Assembly: GCF_017104715.1 (NCBI RefSeq)
Contig: NZ_JAAGPI010000013.1
Coordinates: 1 to 64,000, forward strand
DNA from: Burkholderia sp. Ac-20365
GTDB lineage: Bacteria > Pseudomonadota > Gammaproteobacteria > Burkholderiales > Burkholderiaceae
Length of the DNA stretch: 64,000 nucleotides
Direction of reading: 5' to 3'
Below, one piece after another: positions 28,441 through 37,284 of the stretch. Numbering within the stretch: position 1 is the stretch's first letter; the number at the start of each line of letters is the position of its first letter. The notes beneath the pieces are model-generated. The model was not told the origin of the DNA, ran no database searches, and saw only the letters and a list, made by a program, of their open reading frames with translations. The position numbers and the translations under genes are program-made.

Positions 28441-28470
28441 ACGGGTCGCGTCCCCAAAGGCGCGACCCGT
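28441..28470 (+). other. Intercistronic hairpin between amidohydrolase and MFS genes
   Basis: ACGGGTCGCG and CGCGACCCGT form a perfect 10-bp stem with a 10-base loop, three bases after the amidohydrolase stop codon. There is no T-tract, so it is more likely an mRNA-stabilising or attenuating structure inside the operon than a full terminator. Confidence 0.7.
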
Positions 28471-28514
28471 CCGGCCCGAGGCAGCACGCAGAACACAATC
28501 AAACGGAAGAGACA

Positions 28515-29801
28515 ATGCAGATGGAGACAAACAAATCTGGGCGACCAGGAAGCGGGAGCCGCTGGGCGACACTCGCGCTCCTTGCGATCGGCGTGTTGGT
28601 TTCCTTTATCGACCGCACCAGCATTTCGTCGACGCTCGCCGACGCGGGCTTCATCCGGCATTTCGGGCTGACGGATATCGATCGCGGCTGGATCAACGCG
28701 GCCTTCTTCTGGTCGTACGGTCTGTTTCAGGTGCCGATGGGTTGGGTGGCGGACCGCTATGGCGTGAAGTGGCCTTACGCGATCAGCTTTGCGCTGTGGT
28801 GTGTGGCGACGGCGCTGATGGGCGCCGTGACGGCGCTCACGAGTCTCGTGGTGATGCGTCTGATCATCGGCATGGCGGAAGCGATCGTGATTCCGGCGAG
28901 CTACCGCTGGATCCGCAACAACTTTGACGAAAGCCAGAACGGTCTCGCCGTCGGCATTCTCGCGATGGGCAACAAGTTCGGTCCGGCGCTCGGCGCGCCC
29001 GTCGGCGCGTGGTTCATCGTCAATTACTCGTGGCAGATCATGTTCATCGCGACGGGGCTCGTCGGGCTGATCTGGCTCGCACCATGGCTGCTGCTGGTGC
29101 GCAACGATCTGCCGTCGAAGGCTGAACTCGCAACGAAGAATCGCAGTGCGTGTTCGGTGGGTATTGGAAGCGTCCTGGCGAGCCCCGTCGTGTGGGGCGG
29201 CATGATCACCAACTTCTGCTACGGCTACTTCACGTTCTACTGCATGACGTGGATGCCCGCGTATCTCGTCGAACAACGCAATCTGTCGATCTCGCGCTCC
29301 GGCCTGTTCACGTTCTTCAGCTTCGCGGGAATCGCGATCGTCGCGGCGCTCGCGGGATGGGCCGCCGACCGCGTGATCGCGAGAGGACACGACCCGATCC
29401 GCGTGCGCAAGGCATTCACCGTGGTGGGTTTCTTCGGCGGATGCACGGTGCTGCTCGGCGCGTATGCGCACACCGTGGATATGGCGCTGTTCTGGAACGT
29501 GCTGTCGCTGTCGCTGCTCGGCTTCGTCACCGCGAACAACCTGGTGCTGTCGCGCCTCACGCTGATTCCGAAGCAGGCAATCGGTCTCGTCACGGGCGTG
29601 CAGCAGGTCGCGACGAGTCTCGCGGGCGGTATCGCCGCGAGCCTGTCGGGATGGCTGCTGCATGTCAGCGGAAGTTACGACCTGCCGATGATGGTGATCC
29701 TCGGCTTCCTGCTGATCGGCGCGACGGCCACGCTGATCCTGTATCGCCCTGAATGGGCGCCGAAAGTGAGCGAGGCGCAAGGCTCGCTACGTCAGGCCTA
29801 G
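28515..29801 (+). CDS. MFS transporter, ACS (anion:cation symporter) type, copy 1
   Basis: 428-aa twelve-helix carrier. The first helix ends in VSFIDRTSISSTLAD. FFWSYGLFQVPMGWVADRYG is the signature of the ACS family (GudP/phthalate/hexuronate carriers). GGAAGAG precedes the ATG. It is embedded in the catabolic operon between amidohydrolase and dioxygenase genes and should import the aromatic acid. A close paralogue lies at 37285-38592 on the opposite strand. Confidence 0.9.
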   Translation: MQMETNKSGRPGSGSRWATLALLAIGVLVSFIDRTSISSTLADAGFIRHFGLTDIDRGWINAAFFWSYGLFQVPMGWVADRYGVKWPYAISFALWCVATALMGAVTALTSLVVMRLIIGMAEAIVIPASYRWIRNNFDESQNGLAVGILAMGNKFGPALGAPVGAWFIVNYSWQIMFIATGLVGLIWLAPWLLLVRNDLPSKAELATKNRSACSVGIGSVLASPVVWGGMITNFCYGYFTFYCMTWMPAYLVEQRNLSISRSGLFTFFSFAGIAIVAALAGWAADRVIARGHDPIRVRKAFTVVGFFGGCTVLLGAYAHTVDMALFWNVLSLSLLGFVTANNLVLSRLTLIPKQAIGLVTGVQQVATSLAGGIAASLSGWLLHVSGSYDLPMMVILGFLLIGATATLILYRPEWAPKVSEAQGSLRQA

Positions 29802-29863
29802 TCATAGAGCAAGGCCGGGACCTTCGGCCCTGAAGAACATAGTCAATCATTGAGAAACCATAC

Positions 29864-30850
29864 ATGGCGAAGATCGTATTCGGGATGGCAGTGCCGCACA
29901 GCGGCATGCTGGGTCAGGCACCGGAAGACTGGCTCAAGAACGGCGAGCGCGACCGCAATAATCCGGAGCTGTGGTATCGCAACCGGACGTGGACCTATCC
30001 GGAACTGGAAGCGCACCGCGAGGCTGCATTCGAAAAATACCTGACGCTGGAAGAACGCACCGCGCGTGCAGCACGCTGCCGCGCCGCGCTCGACGACATG
30101 GCGGCTGCGTATCGTGAAGCGAAGGTCGATGTCGCGATCATTCTGGGCAAGGACCAGAAGGAGATTTTTACGGACTTCTCTCCGTCGATCGCGATCTACA
30201 GCGGCGAGGAAGTGCACAACGGTCCGCCGCAACGCTCGGTGTATGCGCCGGATCACCATGTCACGCACAAGTGCCATCCGCAGCTCGCGACGTATCTGAT
30301 CGAGCACTTCCAGAAAGAAAACTTCGATCTGACCGATCTGTTCGCGTGGCCCGACAACGTGTGGATGAAGCCGTTGCCCGAGTATCCCGTGGTGCCGCAT
30401 GCGTACAGCTTTGTGTACCACCAGATCATGAGCGACGATCCGCCGCCGCATGTGCCCATCATCATGAACTGCTTCTATCCGCCGACGCAGCCTTCGATGT
30501 CGCGCTGCATCAAGTTTGGCCGCGTACTGCGCGATGCGATCACCGCGTGGCCCGAAGACGTGCGCGTGGGCATCTTCGCGTCGGGCGGGCTGTCGCACTT
30601 CGTCAATGACGAAGAGTTCGATCACAGCATCATGAAGATGCTGGCCGAGTACGACTACGACGGCCTCGCTGCCGTGGACAACCGCTCGTATCAGTCGGGC
30701 ACGTCGGAAATCAAGCTCTACGTGAGCGTGATGAAGGCCGTGCAGGAAACGGGCGCGCAGATGACGCTGGTCGATTACGTGCCGTGCTGGCGCACGCCTG
30801 CCGGAACCGGCGAAGGCATGGGCTTCATGTACTGGAAAGCCGCCGACTGA
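29864..30850 (+). CDS. Class III extradiol dioxygenase (LigB superfamily)
   Basis: 328-aa ring-cleavage dioxygenase of the protocatechuate 4,5-dioxygenase beta/gallate dioxygenase superfamily. His12 (AVPHSGM) corresponds to the first iron ligand. Glu282 (SGTSEIKLYV) probably corresponds to the third ligand, and His245 in GGLSHFV to the catalytic base. At the second ligand position, where LigB has His in NDH, this protein has GKDQ with Gln98. No separate LigA-type small subunit is seen, so it should act alone. It lies in the operon 62 bp after the MFS gene. Predicted to cleave a catechol- or gallate-type diol; iron chemistry needs testing because of Gln98. Confidence 0.83.
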   Translation: MAKIVFGMAVPHSGMLGQAPEDWLKNGERDRNNPELWYRNRTWTYPELEAHREAAFEKYLTLEERTARAARCRAALDDMAAAYREAKVDVAIILGKDQKEIFTDFSPSIAIYSGEEVHNGPPQRSVYAPDHHVTHKCHPQLATYLIEHFQKENFDLTDLFAWPDNVWMKPLPEYPVVPHAYSFVYHQIMSDDPPPHVPIIMNCFYPPTQPSMSRCIKFGRVLRDAITAWPEDVRVGIFASGGLSHFVNDEEFDHSIMKMLAEYDYDGLAAVDNRSYQSGTSEIKLYVSVMKAVQETGAQMTLVDYVPCWRTPAGTGEGMGFMYWKAAD

Positions 30851-30890
30851 TTCGCATCGCATCTACACCATTCAACAGAGAGTCAAGACC

Positions 30891-31748
30891 ATGAGCGACA
30901 CGCGCCTGAACAGCATCATTCGCGCTTTCGAATCCGGCAAGCCTGCATTTGCCGCCTTTTCCAAACTGGACAAGCAGTCGGCCATCGAGATGAGCGACGC
31001 GCCGTACGACGGCATCGTCTTCGAGATGGAACACAACCCGTACGACGTGTCGGCGCTCGGCGATGCGTTGCAGTACATGCTGAGCCGAAAGCAGATCGTC
31101 GAATCGGGATCGGTTGCGCCGCGCGTGACGCCGATTGCCCGCATTCCCGCCAACGGCGCGGAAATGAACCAGGCATTCGCGAAGCAGGTGCTCGATCGCG
31201 GCGCATATGGCGTGGTGTGGCCGCATGTATCGACGGTCGAGCAGGCGTATAACGCGGTCGCATCGTGCCGCTATGCACGGCCCAACAATGCGCCGCTGTA
31301 CGAGCCGAAAGGCATCCGCGGCGATGGTCCCGCAACGGCCGCGCGCTATTGGGGTTTGAGCATGGCGGACTACTACAGGAAGGCCGATGTGTGGCCGCTC
31401 GCGCCGCAAGGCGAAATTCTCGTTGGCCTGATGTGCGAGAGCACCGAGGCAATCGAAAACCTCGACGACATTCTGTCGAATGTGCCCGGCATCGGCTTCA
31501 TCCTGATCGGCGAAGGCGATCTCAGCCAGCAACTCGGTTTTCCGCGCGACTACGAGCATCCCGTCGTCGCCGATGCAATGCGGCAGATCGTTTCGATTTG
31601 CCACAAGCACAACGTGGTGGTCGGCAATCCGCATGTGAACGCGAAGAATCACAAGCGCTTGCTCGAAGAAGGTTATCGCTTCCTGATGTCGGCGCCGCTG
31701 AAGAGCTATGGCGTGGTCGGCATGGCGCGCGAAATGGCGGGTTATTGA
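30891..31748 (+). CDS. HpcH/HpaI-family aldolase
   Basis: 285-aa metal-dependent class II aldolase. The metal-binding Glu lies in LMCESTEAIENLDDI, followed by IGEGDLSQQLG, where the Asp completes the site. Family members split 4-hydroxy-2-oxo acids into pyruvate and an aldehyde or oxo acid. Here the likely substrate is 4-carboxy-4-hydroxy-2-oxoadipate from the LigJ-type hydratase, replacing the usual unrelated LigK/GalC aldolase. That assignment is inference from context. It lies 40 bp after the dioxygenase and 34 bp before the second decarboxylase-like gene. Confidence 0.85.
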   Translation: MSDTRLNSIIRAFESGKPAFAAFSKLDKQSAIEMSDAPYDGIVFEMEHNPYDVSALGDALQYMLSRKQIVESGSVAPRVTPIARIPANGAEMNQAFAKQVLDRGAYGVVWPHVSTVEQAYNAVASCRYARPNNAPLYEPKGIRGDGPATAARYWGLSMADYYRKADVWPLAPQGEILVGLMCESTEAIENLDDILSNVPGIGFILIGEGDLSQQLGFPRDYEHPVVADAMRQIVSICHKHNVVVGNPHVNAKNHKRLLEEGYRFLMSAPLKSYGVVGMAREMAGY

Positions 31749-31782
31749 ATAGTCGTTTATTCAGGCACAAGGACGCACAACC

Positions 31783-32679
31783 ATGACTACGACTCTCACT
31801 GAAGTGCCGACGCTGCGCACCAACCTCGCCACTTACCCGGTGACGAAGGCGATCAAGGAAGGGCGGGTTGCGTCGGATATCGTCAATCTCGACTTCTGCG
31901 GCCCGACGCCCGCGCACAACGGCTTCAAGGCGATGGTGCGCGAGAACAGGTTCGATGCGGGTGAACTCGCGATCGTGACGTTCCTCCAGGCCAAAGCGTA
32001 TGGCAAGCCCTACGTCCTGCTGCCCGCGCCGATCTCGGGCCGCTTCCAGCATCATTGCGCGGGCTTCAATATCGACTTCGGTCATCTGGATCCGAAGGAT
32101 ATCGAAGGCAAGAAGGTCGGCGTGCGCACGTACACGCAGACTACCGCGCTGTGGATTCGCGGCATTCTGCGTCACGAATACAACGTCGATCTCGACAAGG
32201 TCACGTGGATGACGCTCGGCGACGGGCACCTCGCCGAATATCGCGATCCGAACAATTGCGAGCGCCTGCCTGCAGGGTCGTCGATTCCGCAAATGATGCT
32301 CGACGGCCAACTGAGCGCAGCGCTGCTAGGCGAGGACATGCCGAAAGATCCGCGCGTGCGCACGCTCGTGCCCGACGCGCAGGCGGCCGCGAAAGACTGG
32401 TTCGTGCGTGAAGGCGTGGTCCCCATCAATCATATGTTCGTCGTGCACGAAGACCTGTCGAAGAAGCGGCCGGATATCGTGCGCGAACTGTACCGGATGA
32501 TCGTCGAGAGCCGTGCGCAGACGGAAGGCGGCGTGCCTGCCGTATTCCCGCCGATCGGGCTCGAGGCGAACCGCAAGGGCATTCAGCTCGCAATCGACTG
32601 GGCGCTCGATCAGAAGATCATTCCGCATCGTCTGACGGTGGATGAACTGTTCGACGACACGACGGGCAGTCTCGCGTAA
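31783..32679 (+). CDS. 4,5-dihydroxyphthalate decarboxylase-like protein 2
   Basis: 298-aa Pht5/NMT1-like protein without signal peptide and a diverged paralogue of the operon's first gene. Shared stretches are FDAGELAIVTFLQAKAYG and KDIEGKKVGVRTYTQTTALW. Having two copies at the ends of one operon suggests a second decarboxylation step, or two substrates. Start ATG at 31783, 34 bp after the aldolase. The next gene follows only after 128 bp, so the tight part of the operon ends here. Confidence 0.78.
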   Translation: MTTTLTEVPTLRTNLATYPVTKAIKEGRVASDIVNLDFCGPTPAHNGFKAMVRENRFDAGELAIVTFLQAKAYGKPYVLLPAPISGRFQHHCAGFNIDFGHLDPKDIEGKKVGVRTYTQTTALWIRGILRHEYNVDLDKVTWMTLGDGHLAEYRDPNNCERLPAGSSIPQMMLDGQLSAALLGEDMPKDPRVRTLVPDAQAAAKDWFVREGVVPINHMFVVHEDLSKKRPDIVRELYRMIVESRAQTEGGVPAVFPPIGLEANRKGIQLAIDWALDQKIIPHRLTVDELFDDTTGSLA

Positions 32680-32807
32680 TCGCGACGGGGATACCGCAAG
32701 GCGCAGTAAGAGACAGAAACACAAAGCGCTCATGACAATGGAGACGCAGGAGCGGCGCGGCAGTGATAGCCGCTCTCCGACGCATAATTAACTGGAGGCA
32801 TTTCGCT

Positions 32808-34718
32808 GTGTATTTGACTTCGTCTTTCAAGAGACTGCTGGCGTGCATTGCCGCTGTCGGCGCGTGCATCGTGATGCCGGTTGTAGCCGATGCAGCGCAG
32901 AACGGGGACCTGCTGCTCAATCGCATCGGACCGGTGACGTCCGAGCTGTACGTCTCGAACGCCGATGGCACGGGTGAACACCGGCTGATCGCAAGCGATG
33001 GCTTCGACTATCACGCTTCGTTTTCGAAGGACGGCCAGTGGGTCGTGTTCACGTCGGAGCGCGATGGGCTTGGTCAATCTAATCTGTATCGCGTGAAGAT
33101 CGATGGGACGGGCCTGCAACGTTTGACCGACCACATCGCCGTCGACGATGCCGCTGCCATTTCCCCAACCGATCCGAACATCATCGCGTTCGTTTCGTCG
33201 CGCAAGGGCGAAGCGGGTTTCGGCACGACCAATATCTGGACGCTGAATATCGCCACGGGCGCGCTGAAGAACGTCACGGGTTCGATTCCGTTCGACGCGG
33301 GCAAGCCGCATAGCTATTTCCGCCCGTCGTGGTCGCCGGATGGCAAGTGGATTGCGTTGTCGTCGGATATCGGCTCGGACTGGCGCGGCCATAACCTGCC
33401 CGTCGGCTGGGAACGCACGCAGGAAAGCAGCATCTATCTGATCCGGCCCGATGGCTCAGGGTGGAAGAAACTCGCGAGCAATCCGGGCTTCGACGAAGGT
33501 TCGCCGTCGTGGTCGCAGGATGGCAAGCAGGTCGTGTTTTACGAAACGCCGGTTGAGTCGACGTGGGGCGCGCATCGTCCTGAAGGGATCAATTCGGTTA
33601 GTTCGCAAGTGGTGTCGGTGGATGTGTCGAGCCTGGCTCGGACAACATTGACGTCGACGCCCGGCCTGAAAGTGTTTCCGCAATACGTGAGCGCGACCAA
33701 CGTCGCGTATCACGTCAAGGGCGGCGATACGGAAGGCATCTACACGACAGCAGGCACGTTCCGTTCGACGGCTGGCACGGGCATCCGCTCGCCCCATTAT
33801 TCGGCGGACGGCAGCAAGATGGTCTACGAGAAGGTAACCTTCCGCCCGGCGCGCGCGAACGGTACACCGCTTTTCAGCTTCGATCGCAACTGGAACTACA
33901 AGTACATCGACGTGTTCCCGCAACTGTCGCTCGATCGCAAGAAGCTCGTGTACACGGAAAAGGCGATCAATTCGTCGATTGCGATCATCAACCCCGATTT
34001 CTCCGGCTATACGCGCATCTACGATCCGTCGACGAGCGGGCTCGACGCGGACATGGTCAAGAAGGGTCTGGCAGGCGCTTTCCAGCCGACGTGGTCACCG
34101 GACCGGGAATGGGTTGCATTCGGCGTGGGTGACTGGTTCTTCACGCGTGGTGCGGGTCCGGGTCGCATCGTGCGGATCAAGGCCGATGGCAGCATGAACG
34201 GACATCCGGAATTCCTGACGGATGGTTCGATCAATGCCGGTTTCCCGAGCTACTCGCCGGACGGCAAGAAGATCGTCTATCGCGTGTGGAGTCAGAAGGT
34301 GCAAGGACTGCGCATTCTCGATCTGGAGACGCGCACCACGACTGTTCTGACCACCGAAGCGGATAATCTGCCGGGCTGGTCGCCGGATGGCACGAAGATC
34401 GTCTTTACGCGCAAGCAGATCAACCCGAGCGATCCGAACAAGTTCAACTACGACGTGTTCACGATCAAGCCGGATGGCACCGGGCTTAGCCGCCTGACCG
34501 ACGATGGTTCGAATCAGGGCCACGCGGTGTGGACGTGGGATGGCCGCATCGCGTATAGCTCGGGCACGTATGGCTTCCGGGATGAGCTTGCGCTCTACGA
34601 CAACAGCTTCCAGCCAGACGGCCAGAACTGGGTGATGAACGCCGACGGCTCCGATCAGCACGCCATCACGGATACGCTGTGGGAAGAAGCCATGCCGATG
34701 TACATTCCCAATCCCTGA
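32808..34718 (+). CDS. Exported TolB-like beta-propeller protein
   Basis: 636-aa protein with an N-terminal signal peptide ending near VVADAAQ (about residue 30) and many TolB/WD40-like PD40 repeats (for example WSPDGKWIALSS, WSPDGTKIVFTR, YSPDGKKIVYR). These form one or two six-bladed propellers in the periplasm or outside. I chose the GTG at 32808, 10 bp after TGGAGG; an earlier GTG at 32763 would bury the signal peptide. It follows the catabolic operon on the same strand after 128 bp. No catalytic motif is seen. It may bind or hydrolyse an extracellular precursor. A hairpin terminator follows at 34726. Confidence 0.82.
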   Translation: MYLTSSFKRLLACIAAVGACIVMPVVADAAQNGDLLLNRIGPVTSELYVSNADGTGEHRLIASDGFDYHASFSKDGQWVVFTSERDGLGQSNLYRVKIDGTGLQRLTDHIAVDDAAAISPTDPNIIAFVSSRKGEAGFGTTNIWTLNIATGALKNVTGSIPFDAGKPHSYFRPSWSPDGKWIALSSDIGSDWRGHNLPVGWERTQESSIYLIRPDGSGWKKLASNPGFDEGSPSWSQDGKQVVFYETPVESTWGAHRPEGINSVSSQVVSVDVSSLARTTLTSTPGLKVFPQYVSATNVAYHVKGGDTEGIYTTAGTFRSTAGTGIRSPHYSADGSKMVYEKVTFRPARANGTPLFSFDRNWNYKYIDVFPQLSLDRKKLVYTEKAINSSIAIINPDFSGYTRIYDPSTSGLDADMVKKGLAGAFQPTWSPDREWVAFGVGDWFFTRGAGPGRIVRIKADGSMNGHPEFLTDGSINAGFPSYSPDGKKIVYRVWSQKVQGLRILDLETRTTTVLTTEADNLPGWSPDGTKIVFTRKQINPSDPNKFNYDVFTIKPDGTGLSRLTDDGSNQGHAVWTWDGRIAYSSGTYGFRDELALYDNSFQPDGQNWVMNADGSDQHAITDTLWEEAMPMYIPNP

Positions 34719-34725
34719 GCGTGAC

Positions 34726-34752
34726 GACCAGAGCGCGTTCTGCGCTCTGGTC
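34726..34752. terminator. Bidirectional terminator hairpin
   Basis: GACCAGAGCGC and GCGCTCTGGTC form a perfect 11-bp stem with a 5-base loop in the 48-bp gap between two convergent genes. It could serve both strands, although the T-tracts are poor. Confidence 0.7.
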
Positions 34753-34766
34753 ATCCGCACAAGACT

Positions 34767-35501
34767 TCAGCAATACCCGCTGCGAAGCGCAATGTCCCAA
34801 TCGGATCGACCATTCAAGGCTGCCACATCGGCGGCCTTGTTCCATTCATACTCGACTGAACGAAACTCGACGTTCCATCCCGATGCGGTTCTCGTTACGT
34901 TCGCATAGCGAGCATGCGGCGACCGCATTTCCATGCGATGCGGGAACGGGCGGTCGTCCGCATAGGCCTGTAATCCGACGCTGCCGGGATTGACGATCAG
35001 GCGGCCATCGGGCAGTTGCATCGAACGTTGCAGATGCGTGTGGCCGCAGAGAATCAAGCTTGCATCGGCGGCGCCTGCGCGAGACTCGACTTCATCCTGA
35101 GTTGCCGGGCGACAGCCGTTCGCGGTCACCGTTTCGAGAAAGTAATCAAGATCGCTTTCGGGCGTGCCGTGCACGAGCAGAACGTCGTGGTCCAGTCGCA
35201 GCGTGGTGGGCAAAGCGCGTATCCAGGCGAGCTGATCGGCGCGGAGCGCGCGGTGCGCGAAACGGTCGGACAAACCCATGCGCGCAGTGTCTTCAGCGAG
35301 AAGCTGACGCTCGTGATTGCCGCGGATAGTGGGCAGCGCGAGAGGAATCAGCCGGTCGGCGGTTTCGGACGGATACAGCGCGCCAGACAGAATGTCGCCG
35401 AGATTGACGATCACGTCGGCGCCTTGCTGGCGCACGTCATCCAGCACGGCATCGAGCGCGGCGAGATTACCGTGAATGTCCGATAGTGCTGCAATCTTCA
35501 T
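34767..35501 (-). CDS. Metallophosphoesterase (YfcE/MJ0936-like)
   Basis: 244-aa calcineurin-like phosphoesterase. The metal motifs are clear: LSDIHGN (residues 6-12), NLGDILSG, RGNHE, and the final histidines in LVHGTPE and CGHTHLQR. The start is uncertain: ATG at 35501 begins exactly at the fold, while an upstream ATG at 35534 adds 11 residues, and neither has a good ribosome-binding site. It is downstream of the chemoreceptor gene on the same strand. Substrate unknown; phosphodiesters are typical. Confidence 0.85.
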   Translation of the reverse strand: MKIAALSDIHGNLAALDAVLDDVRQQGADVIVNLGDILSGALYPSETADRLIPLALPTIRGNHERQLLAEDTARMGLSDRFAHRALRADQLAWIRALPTTLRLDHDVLLVHGTPESDLDYFLETVTANGCRPATQDEVESRAGAADASLILCGHTHLQRSMQLPDGRLIVNPGSVGLQAYADDRPFPHRMEMRSPHARYANVTRTASGWNVEFRSVEYEWNKAADVAALNGRSDWDIALRSGYC

Positions 35502-35589
35502 GGTGTGTGAGGGCAACGGTGGCCGAATCGACATGACTTTTCATTGTCGACGATCCGGCCCTGCGCGTCCAACCGACGCGCGGCGCCAC

Positions 35590-37125
35590 TCAACTCAACC
35601 GGAACTGCGTAACAGAAGCACGCAAACGCGCAGCCTGATCGTCGAGCGATGCCGCTGCGGCCGCAGCCTGTTCGACCAGCGCGGCATTCTGCTGCGTGAC
35701 TTCGTCCATCTGCGAGACAGCACGATTGACCTGTTCGATGCCCGTGCTCTGTTCCGTCGATGCCGCCGCGATCTCGCCCATGATGTCGCTGACACGCGCG
35801 ATCGATTGCAGGATTTCGCGCATCCGCTCGCCGGCTTCTGCAACCTGTCCGGTGCCTTCGTCGACGCGTGCAACCGATGTTTCGATCAGCGCCTTGATGT
35901 CCTTCGCCGCCGACGCGCTGCGCTGCGCGAGCGAACGCACTTCGCCTGCGACGACCGCGAAGCCGCGGCCTTCCTCGCCCGCGCGCGCCGCTTCGACGGC
36001 CGCGTTCAACGCGAGAATGTTGGTCTGAAACGCGATGCCTTCGATCACGCCGATGATGTCGCCAATCTTGCGCGACTGCTCGACGATACCCTGCATCGTG
36101 CCGACCACCTGATCCACTGCTTCACCGCCGCTCCGGCTCGCTGCCGATGCCTGCACGGCAAGCTGGCTGGCCTGGCGCGCGTTGTCGGCGTTGTGCTGTA
36201 CCGTCGTCGTGAGCTGTTCCATGCTCGCAGCCGTTTCCTGCAGCGAAGCCGCCTGTTCCTCTGTGCGTTGCGACAGGTCGGTGTTGCCTTGCGAGATTTC
36301 GCTCGAGCCCGTTGCGATGGATTCGCTCGTTAGCTGGATATCGCGCACGAGTTCGCGCAACTTAAGCTTCATCTCGTGCAACGCAAGCATCAGACTGCCG
36401 CTGCCCGCCGATGCAAGATCGATCTCGGCGGCGAGATTGCCTGCCGCGATTTGCGCGGCGAATGCGGCGGCATCGGCGGGCTCGCCGCCGAGCGTCTTGC
36501 GGATGCTCTTCGTCATGAACCACGCCATCACGCACACCACCACGAAAATCGCCGCTGAAATCGCAATTAGCCGCGTCGCGGTGCGCCAGAAGGCTGCATC
36601 GATGTCGTCGTAGAAGAAGCCGGTGCCGACCCACCAGTTCCATTCCGGCACTGCGACGATGCCTTGCAGCTTCGCCTCGTACTTGCCGTTCTGCGAGCGC
36701 TGGATCAATACATCGACGAGTGCATAGTGGCTGCTGGACAAACCGCGCCCGTATGCATCCAGATCCGTTTCTCCCGGCAGCGCGCCTTTGCCGACCATGC
36801 GCCGGCCAACCAGTTCATCCACGGGATGCACGAGCATCAGGCCGTTGGGATTCATCACCCAGTAATAGCTCTTCTTGTCGGCGTTGAGTGCATTCAGCGC
36901 GCGCTTTGCAGCTGCCTGCGCTTCGTCGCGCGTCATCTTGCCGTTCGCTTCGAGCTCGCGATAAGACTGGATCATGTGTTCTGCTTTCGTCAGAAGATTG
37001 ACGGCCTCGGCTTTACGGGTGGCAATCAATGCATTGCTCAACTCATGCAGCGAAATAGCGACGACACATGCCATGCCCAGGAGTGCTGCCGTGACCAGCA
37101 CGATCAGTCGGGTAGAAATCTTCAT
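35590..37125 (-). CDS. Methyl-accepting chemotaxis protein with single Cache sensor
   Basis: 511-aa chemoreceptor. A first membrane helix (about residues 6-28) is followed by a periplasmic Cache_2-type sensor (SYYWVMNPNGLMLVHP, then WNWWVGTGFFYDDID). A second helix lies near residues 180-205, then a HAMP region, then the signalling hairpin with the invariant tip EGIAFQTNILALNAAVEAA. There is no NWETF-type C-terminal tether. The ATG at 37125 (MKISTR) is chosen over the longer frame from 37158. Its position among the catabolic genes suggests it senses the aromatic substrate or a carboxylate product. Confidence 0.92.
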   Translation of the reverse strand: MKISTRLIVLVTAALLGMACVVAISLHELSNALIATRKAEAVNLLTKAEHMIQSYRELEANGKMTRDEAQAAAKRALNALNADKKSYYWVMNPNGLMLVHPVDELVGRRMVGKGALPGETDLDAYGRGLSSSHYALVDVLIQRSQNGKYEAKLQGIVAVPEWNWWVGTGFFYDDIDAAFWRTATRLIAISAAIFVVVCVMAWFMTKSIRKTLGGEPADAAAFAAQIAAGNLAAEIDLASAGSGSLMLALHEMKLKLRELVRDIQLTSESIATGSSEISQGNTDLSQRTEEQAASLQETAASMEQLTTTVQHNADNARQASQLAVQASAASRSGGEAVDQVVGTMQGIVEQSRKIGDIIGVIEGIAFQTNILALNAAVEAARAGEEGRGFAVVAGEVRSLAQRSASAAKDIKALIETSVARVDEGTGQVAEAGERMREILQSIARVSDIMGEIAAASTEQSTGIEQVNRAVSQMDEVTQQNAALVEQAAAAAASLDDQAARLRASVTQFRLS

Positions 37126-37284
37126 TGTCTTGCGGTTGGAATCGTTAGGGCTCTGCAAGGTTTATCGGCTGATGGGCCGATAAATTGAGTGCAGGACGGT
37201 TTCGAAATATGCGATATCGCGCTCAGTTTTTCTTATCGCGAAGACGGACGAAGCGCGGCTTGCGCGCTGCTGGGAATGAAGAGG

